This document shows positions 57,381 to 64,000 of a stretch of DNA of 64,000 bases, piece after piece. This DNA comes from Rhizopus arrhizus (lineage: Eukaryota > Mucoromycota > Mucoromycetes > Mucorales > Rhizopodaceae). The notes below the pieces were generated by a model. That model saw only the letters and a program-made list of their open reading frames with translations, did no database searches and had not been told where the DNA came from. A program made the translations under genes and the position numbers. Each line of letters starts with the position of its first letter. The stretch's first letter is position 1. The stretch is taken from positions 1,922,001 to 1,986,000 of the forward strand of contig JAKZZE010000002.1 in NCBI GenBank assembly GCA_024220505.1. The letters are read 5' to 3'.

Positions 57381-60300
57381 TTAAATTTGCTTTGGAAAAC
57401 AAGTAGGTCCTGAACGACCTCCACCATTGACCATTAATACGCGTGTACCAAATTCAAATGGGTCACTGTTATAAGCCACAAAGTTAGCCTTTCCATCCAC
57501 TTTAAGAATGCCTTCCTCTTTCAAGCCAAACATATCTGCAATGTTCCAGGTGACAAGGCCTACAGCTTCCTGAGGTGCAAAATCACTGTTATGAGCAAGA
57601 TTCCAGCCGGCTTCCCAGATCAAGTTACGAGCATCACCATTATCAGCATCTGTGGAACCCAATCCCACGCGAACCTTGTTCTTTAACAAGATATCTAAGG
57701 CAGTGTTGGGTGTCAGGGGTGGGCCAGATAGACAGAAGCGAGATTGCCAGGTGGTTGGGTAGCAGCGAGCAGGCATCAAAACGACAGGAACGTCAAGACG
57801 ACTGAGGTGACCAGCAACCAAATGAGATTCAGAGCCGCCCAAGATGACAAATTTAACGTCATGTTCATACTCTTTCAAGATATATTGTTTGATCAACAAG
57901 ATGGATGCAATTTCGTCTTTATCATCAGCTTGAACGACCACAGGGATATTTCCTTTGGCTGCACGAGCAAATATATTTTCTGATTCATCTTTTTTAATAT
58001 TTGAAGTCAATAAATCACGGATAGTAGCAATTTGTTGAGATACAGTGAAAGGGCCTGAAATAACAGAGAAGTTAGGACACAGTAAATTGTGGCTTTTGTA
58101 AGCTTGCCTGAATGTTGAATAACAAAATGCAAAGCAGACTCTTCTTTTACTAATGCCTCCAGCTGATCTAATACAGTGGTTTCTACACCAGTGTAGAAAG
58201 CTGCAGAGACTCCTGCCAATGAATCAGATCCTACTAATGGTTGAGAAATAGCAGTAGTGACACCTATAATTCACATGTTGGTTGGGTGTAAAGATCTCTT
58301 TCATTGAGCTCTTACCAGCTTTGTATGCTTTTTGAAGGTGCAATCCATTAAATTTGAGACCATCAGCAGCACGGACAACCTTTTTATATAAATTAGGATC
58401 TGATACATCGTTTTTGGCTTCTCCATCTTGAGTACTCTCTTCTTGTTGGATTTCAGATAATCCAAGAGGTACACCCATAGAGACGATTCCCTATAAGAAA
58501 ATGTACATGATTTTTAGTCTTTTTCTTTTAAGACTTTTTTTTTTTCTTACAGGAATAATAACAGCTCCATTCATTTCAAACACAGGACTATTAGTCGGCC
58601 AATCGACGTGATCGCGATCACAATCACTGCCTAGGCATGTTATTTTTCCGCTGCTGACAACCATATAAAGCTCTCCACCTTCCAGTGTTTCAGTACTATT
58701 GGCATAGATTCGACTGATGTTCCGCAGAACAAATGAATCAACGCCTTTGGAGCAAGCATCTTGGAATGAGGTAGGGTTGTTTAAACCATGATCTTCCAAA
58801 TGCATTGTATGATCTGAAAAGGAGGGAAGAAAATGTTTATCTTGCTTGTCCTTTTCATGCACTGGCTCATCCTTGACAATACTTTGCATGTCTTTTTCAA
58901 TCAAAGTATTTGTCCAGGATTTTTTGAAATCAAGTTCAGCACCGTCAATAAAGACATGCTTAGGTCGAGCACCTAACCTTAATGGATGACGCTCCCAGAT
59001 GACAATGTCTGCATCTTTTCCTACTTCAATACTAGTGACGCATTTTTTTTTTTTTGTTTAGAAAAATTGATTTACATTCATATTCTGCTTTACCTGCCAA
59101 TACGATGACCCAGTCTCATAGAATTAGCGGGAACGCTTGTGAGTGCTTGTAATGCTTTGTGTTCATCAAAACCATAATGAAAGGCTTTTTGTGCTTCATG
59201 AACTAAATCACGCTAACCAAAAGCTTGAGTCGGTATAGGTTGTTTTATCAAATAGTCATGAGTTGACTTACCGAATTCATAACAGGATGGTCACTCTTAA
59301 AAGCCACAGGAATGCCTGCTTGGTCCAAGATACTAGGTGCATGAACATTTTGATTCATAGCCTCAGTCTGGAAAAAAGAATTGCATGAGTAAGAGAGAAA
59401 GGAAAGGAAGGAATAGATTACCTTGTATCCCCACATATCAGCAAATGTGGCTATGGTAATATTGGTCCTTGCACGCTTAATAATTTCAGGTACTTGCCAA
59501 GCACTCAGAGCATGATGAAAAGCAGCAATTTCAAAGTCAAACTCAATTGAATGGTGAACCATTGCTTCAAAATCTTGAGGCAAATAACAATGAACATTCA
59601 AATTGACTTGATGACGCAAAAGAGCAACAAGACTTTCCAAGCTTAAATCTTCGGGGTAACTTTCAGAGAGACGAACAGTTTCTTCTTTTTTTGAAGTCCT
59701 ATTGACTCTCTGAGCAGCATCACACCAATCTTCTTGCTTTCTCTTTAACTTTTGTGCTTCCTCAAACTTTCTACGAAACAAGTAGTTTTCTCCTAATCCT
59801 ATTACATATTATGAATCATCCCATTTTCCTTTTCTGATGTATAAAGATATTACTTGTAGATGGCATCCTATTCAAGTATCCACCATAATAAGTTTTAGGA
59901 TTTTCACCACATGCCATTTTCATGTAACGCCAGATGATCTCCTGATCTTCTTCCGATACACCGGAGGTAACCAACATATCTTGAGCAGATAAAGTAGATA
60001 CGGGTCTAAGTTTAATAGCAGCTGCTTCACCTCCCATTAGATTGCCTGAACCAGGAAGAATCAAGGAGGTAGTGATGCCACCACTCGCTACAATCTTAAT
60101 ACCAGGATCTGTTGGGTTTAATGCATCAATCACACGAACCTACAGAGATGATTAGTCTATTTTCTTGTATATTTGGAAACAAGTTACATAAGGAGTTGTA
60201 GGAGAAGTCATTTCATTGGTATCATCAGAAGCAGATAGCCCATCCAAAGCATCCACCGTCATATGAGAATGCATATCAATGATACCAGGTGTCACAACAC

Positions 60301-60802
60301 GACCACCGGCATCTAAAATACGCGTGTCCTCAGGCACATCCAGTGCCTTTCCAACAGCTGCAATCAATCCATTTTCCAAATAGACCTCACCTCCTTCCAA
60401 ATAATGATCATTGAGCCAAAGATGACCGTTGCGAATCAAGACACGACCTGTGACCGCACGTGGATTTCTGTGTCGAGTTCGAGTGGTATTGGTAAAAGCG
60501 CGGCTTCTTTCGAGATTGTACTGGCACTTGGCTAATCCATACTCAAAAGAGTCAATAGAAATACCAGGAGAAACAACCTTGGTGCTGTCTCCCCAGATAC
60601 TTTGTTCGTTGATGGCCGGTAAGGTAGCATATTGGGCTGTAGGTAAGTGTCTTGAGAGGTAGACGCAACTCGTTCCGAATAAGGCAAGTGCTGAGGCAGT
60701 GAGCAACAGACGTGTTCTTTGCTTATTACGGTACGGTCTGTCGTCTGGATTTAATAAAGGCTTGTAGCCCTTTGACGAAGAATAGTCAAAAAGATTTGAC
60801 AT
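57381..60802 (-). CDS. Membrane-anchored amidohydrolase (CE9-like)
   Basis: An amidohydrolase-superfamily protein of the fungal type usually labelled carbohydrate esterase family 9 or imidazolonepropionase-like. Nine exons (60802-60188, 60139-59854, 59798-59422, 59367-59272, 59212-59094, 59031-58551, 58490-58316, 58263-58108, 58054-57381) give 992 residues. An N-terminal cytosolic stretch is followed by a membrane anchor (LLLTASALALFGTSCVYL, residues about 32-49). Metal-site motifs: TPGIIDMHSHM, then NVHCYLPQDFEAMVHH, VAFKSDHPVMNS, and SIEVGKDADIVIWE for the composite domain. A second half repeats the fold (GIVSMGVPLGLSE to KANFVAYNSDPFEF). Intron 8 is GC-AG. The true substrate is unknown; deacetylation of an amino sugar is only suggested by the family name. 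Confidence 0.85.
58055..58107 (-). other. GC-AG intron in the amidohydrolase gene
   Basis: Fifty-three nucleotides beginning GCAAGC after CAG and ending TTTCAG on the minus strand. Splicing joins FVIQHS to GPFTVSQQIATIRD in frame. It is the second GC-donor intron in this window. Confidence 0.75.
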
Positions 60803-61334
60803 TTCTTTTGAATGTGGTCGAGTAAAAAAATAAAAAAAGGAAAAGGAAAAAAAAAGATAAGTGTCTGAATTTATAATTCGTTCAAGGTTACAGAGTTTGC
60901 TTCTAACGCTACTTTTTTTTATCTTTTTTTGGACAATACTACTTCAAGCTTAGAAATAATACTAGAGATTATGGCGTTTGTTTCTCTTTATCTTTAATTC
61001 AAGGTGTATTATGTGTATAGATTTTTTCCTGTTTATGCAATTTTGTACTTAAAAAAAATCGGAGGTGCAAACCAATTTTCTCACTACAAGGTTATTGAGG
61101 TTACCTGTTATAGATCAAACTCCTTAATATGGTCTTTGCGAATTTTTTTTTTTTTAAATAGAAATCTGCTGAGTCTGCAAAATGAACAAGCTTACTACTG
61201 TTTTTTTATTTTCTTGTTTCTTGTTTCGTGTATTACTTGTAACGATATCAAATAAAGAAGAAATTGGAAGTATAATCATTATACAAATAAAAAGTAATCT
61301 ATAAAAATCTAAGTGTTACTTTATACAAGTCCAT
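60803..61334. other. Intergenic region
   Basis: Promoter of the amidohydrolase and 3' side of the Kre9-like gene. One short T-rich frame on the plus strand has no support. Confidence 0.5.
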
Positions 61335-62004
61335 TCAAATCATAAGCAGAGCAATGATTGCAATAGGAAGGATCAAAATCAGAGAGTCCATAGATAATGC
61401 TGTACCTAAACTTTGCTCGTGAGTTTTGCTGTTCTGTCCATCTACTGTAATACTAGCAGCTGCCGTGTAACTAGCCACATACCGACCTAAAGTGGCCGTA
61501 GGAATAAAAGATTGAGTTATTGAAGTTGATTTGATAATAGCAAACGGTCCTGAAGAAGCACTATTAAATAAAATTTGTAAGTAAAAAAGGAGAGAAAGCA
61601 AGTGTGTCATGTACACATTTACGTTTGATTAACAGGATAACTAATTTCAATGATCCATAATTTATTGGCTTCTTTGATTAATTCATTAGGAACCTACAAA
61701 AAGCGATATCAATTATTTGCACATACTCATGCCATAAACAACTTACTGTCCAAGTGTAGTTTTCCACTGTGGCATTTACTCCTTGAGCAATAGGAACCTT
61801 GTCGTCGTTAGATATGGCATTGATGTCAACCAAAAAAGAACGATTGTCAATGGTGGACCACTGGATTGTCAATTTGCTACCAAGAGCAAATATATCAGAT
61901 TCAGTAGGATACTGAATAGAAAGGATAGGTTGATCATGCTTTTCAATGATCACAGCAGCACAAGAAGAGAGCAAGACAGCAAGAAAGAGATAGAAATGAT
62001 TCAT
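61335..62004 (-). CDS. Secreted Kre9/Knh1-like GPI-anchored protein
   Basis: Exons 62004-61747, 61693-61623 and 61560-61335 give 184 residues. A signal peptide (HFYLFLAVLLSSCAAV) precedes a Kre9/Knh1-type (Ser-Thr-rich GPI-anchored) domain: ILSIQYPTESDIFALGSKLT, then IQWSTIDNRSFLVDI and LWIIEISYPVN. A Ser/Thr-rich stretch leads to a hydrophobic C-terminus (LILILPIAIIALLMI), a likely GPI signal. Two N-glycosylation sequons are visible (NAT, NYT). The family is linked to cell-wall glucan assembly in yeasts; the role here is inferred. The small size is normal for the Mucorales versions. Confidence 0.8.
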
Positions 62005-63593
62005 TTGACGTAATTTAGTTTAGTATTGTTTAAAAACTAAGAAGGATGAGATGGTTAAGCGAGCGTTTATATATATATATTTTTTTTTTCAAAACTTATA
62101 TAAACGCGCATATGATTTTTAAGAGAGATTTGTTGTACATCTTTTAATGTTATTTTTTTACATAAGAAGAATGATGTGTATAACAAGTAACTTGAAATCA
62201 CTCTTTGTTCATCTTCATATGTCAAGTTAAAAAATCATTTTCACATGTTTTTGTAGGCATTTTACCATAAAAGGAGTAAAAAAGCTTAATAGGTTCCATG
62301 TTGATGTATCGCTGTATTACCAAAATTTAATCTCTTTGAAATAGCCATAACTATTCGGCAAACAGCTCATAATTGTTATATAAACTTACTTTTCTTACTA
62401 TACAAAGCTTGGTGACATTCATCTGTAAATGAACTTATGCTTGAATGTTTGTAGGTATCCTCATTCAGATTATATGCGATCAATTCAACCTTTAACGCTA
62501 CCATGCACACAATATACTTTCTTAGTCTAATGTATATCACTTCATTCTTAAAAGACTATACATCTTAGTATATTGAGTAAAGTATCCTATTCAGGATTTG
62601 TACTTTGAACTAAACATTGATCTTTTGGCTTAGCTATAAGCTATACGATTGCATAATGAAAGAAGGAAGGGAAAATGTGCGGGTATTATTTTTAGCCTAT
62701 TTTGCTTAATGCATGGTAAATAAATAATAACCCTACATTTTCTATGCAGGTATTTTTTTATAAGCATACATTGCTTGAATTACTTGTGCGCTTTCATATT
62801 GTATTTTGCAAAATTTTCAAGAAAAGTGAATTGGCTGTCGCATTTTATGAGAGCATGAAGGGATGTATTCGGATCAGGAATTAGTGGGATTTGTCAATAC
62901 AGAATTAAATTAAAAATTGGAATTTTCTATAATAATGACTGTAACTAAACTTAAGCACCTCTTTTACTCGAGATACTTCCTTTGCATAAAGTTTCTTAAT
63001 ATATAGCAGTGACATGAATTTGAACCAAAATCTGATTATAAACACGTTTGTTTTTATAAAAAGCAATTTAAATGCCGCAGTCAATATTTTGAATCTAGTC
63101 ATTGTGTACAAGCTTCGACGTTGGCTACCGAGAATATCAACTTGCAGAAAATATCTTCATCGGCATGAATCAGGGCACACATTTGAAAAGAGGAGAAGGG
63201 AATGATGTCGGACTTTTTTAATACTTTATGTCAAGCAAAATCTGCCAAACTATATCCTTTTTTCTACTTTTATTTTCATTGGGGCTGTTTCTTCAGGTAC
63301 CCGAAAACGTAAAAAGGAGTATATTATCATCCAAATGGCTTATAAAAAAATGAAATGACTCTCGCGTGATTTTTATATGAGAAAAAAAAGCATAAAGTTT
63401 CCTAAAAAAGACAAGTGTCCACAACAGATACAGCACATGAGGTTTTGAAAAAAAAAAAAAAAAAATTCACGTCATCCTACCAAGAAAAAAAATGGCACTT
63501 TTTTTTTATTTCCTCTCCTCTCTCTCTCTCTCTCTTTCACTTATTTCTCCCTCTTTTTTCTCTCTTTTTTTTTCCTCTGTATTTTTGTGAAAA
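62005..63593. other. Divergent intergenic region
   Basis: About 1.6 kb with no supported gene. The last 150 bases contain an A18-type run and a CT/T-rich stretch directly before the SNX8-like start. Confidence 0.5.
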
Positions 63594-64000
63594 ATGTCTG
63601 AAGATCCTTTTGCAAGCACCAATAGTTTTTTTACACCAGAACCGAGATCTATTTCATTTGCAGTTGAAGAAGACCCGTGGAGTTCAGGAGGTTTTGATCC
63701 AGTCGATGTCATTCGTCAACCTTTAGCTTCTTCAACTACAAATATGGAAGAAAGTTTATTAACAGAAGGTATTACAGCTGCTAATGCGTTAGGTAAAAAG
63801 TTCTTTTTTATGTTTCCTTGTCGAGTTTTATTTATTATTTATTATTAGTCGGAGTGGATTTACCAGAGATATTTGATACAGCCTATATTCGTGCGGGACC
63901 TATTGGTGACCGCGTGAGTATTGAATCTTTGGAGACTATTATTGGATTAGGGGGACTTGGACCCCGTTTATATGAGCAAGTAGGTAAAAGATTAATTTTT
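63594..64000 (+). CDS. SNX8/Mvp1-like sorting nexin, 5' end only
   Basis: Exons 63594-63792 and 63849-63979 encode the first 110 residues before a donor GTAGGT; the gene leaves the window. The start SEDPFASTNSFFTPEP is an acidic, NPF-like N-terminus. The second exon, VDLPEIFDTAYIRAGPIGDR followed by VSIESLETIIGLGGL, resembles the region before the PX domain in Mvp1/SNX8, which works in endosome-to-Golgi retrieval. The PX and BAR domains lie beyond the edge, so the assignment rests on this short block. Confidence 0.6.

Noticed and set aside
1..64000. tRNA, rRNA and CRISPR features
   Set aside because: I scanned for T-loop GGTTCGA-like blocks and regular spacer arrays; the only near matches lie inside coding LRR sequence. 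A tRNAscan-SE run would settle it.
1..64000. Biosynthetic or defence gene cluster
   Set aside because: Neighbouring genes are unrelated housekeeping and regulatory genes on both strands with their own promoters; no synthase, transporter or nuclease-helicase grouping was seen.

Overview
This window is nuclear DNA from a fungus, most likely an early-diverging one (Mucoromycota, probably Mucorales). Evidence: AT-rich intergenic DNA with long poly-A/poly-T tracts, many short GT-AG introns (about 42-120 nt), clearly fungal genes (SKN7, a WC-2-like PAS-GATA factor, chitin synthase, Kre9/Knh1-like wall protein, PCL cyclin), and genes that Dikarya usually lack (AP-4 epsilon, an INTS5-like Integrator subunit). 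A fragment of a repeated Mucorales-type gene family and a LINE tail also fit. All exon joins were read by hand from splice signals, reading frame and family conservation; no alignment was run.

Layout, left arm (1-19 kb): a small unknown gene; AFG1-type mitochondrial ATPase; WC-2-like PAS/GATA factor convergent with a chitin synthase-like gene that has lost catalytic motifs; PCL5-like cyclin (minus); an INTS5-like gene (14 exons) whose stop overlaps the stop of MIC19; a ~0.8-kb transposon-like element with 97-bp inverted ends; tyrosine/aromatic aminotransferase; a small C2-domain protein.

Middle (20-36 kb): a secreted, GPI-type LRR protein in which almost every repeat is one 72-nt exon; a DUF1279 (FAM210/NAT2-like) mitochondrial protein; a phospholipase B-like GDSL lipase; BRE1 E3 ligase with a 28-glutamine tract; AP-4 epsilon; an MCM1/SRF-type MADS-box factor; a cold-shock-domain protein with a 9-nt micro-exon; and an RGS-domain protein with an apparent frameshift in an A8 run.

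Relic zone (36-45 kb): no intact conserved gene. It holds a transposase tail, an OTU-type protease relic whose catalytic Cys codon is TGA, a truncated member of a Mucorales-type family, an antisense LINE 3' fragment and a short insertion bounded by 14-bp direct repeats.

Right arm (45-64 kb): CAND1 (18 exons, two upstream MCB-like ACGCGT sites), SKN7 and MCM7 in tandem (MCM7 has an ACGCGA inverted repeat upstream), a small unknown gene, a membrane-anchored amidohydrolase (CE9-like) with a GC-AG intron, a Kre9/Knh1-like GPI protein, and the 5' end of an SNX8/Mvp1-like gene running off the edge. The genes are ordinary independent eukaryotic units; I see no biosynthetic cluster. BRE1, MCM1, SKN7, WC-2 and INTS5 are chromatin/transcription functions; CAND1, MCM7 and the PCL cyclin touch cell-cycle control.
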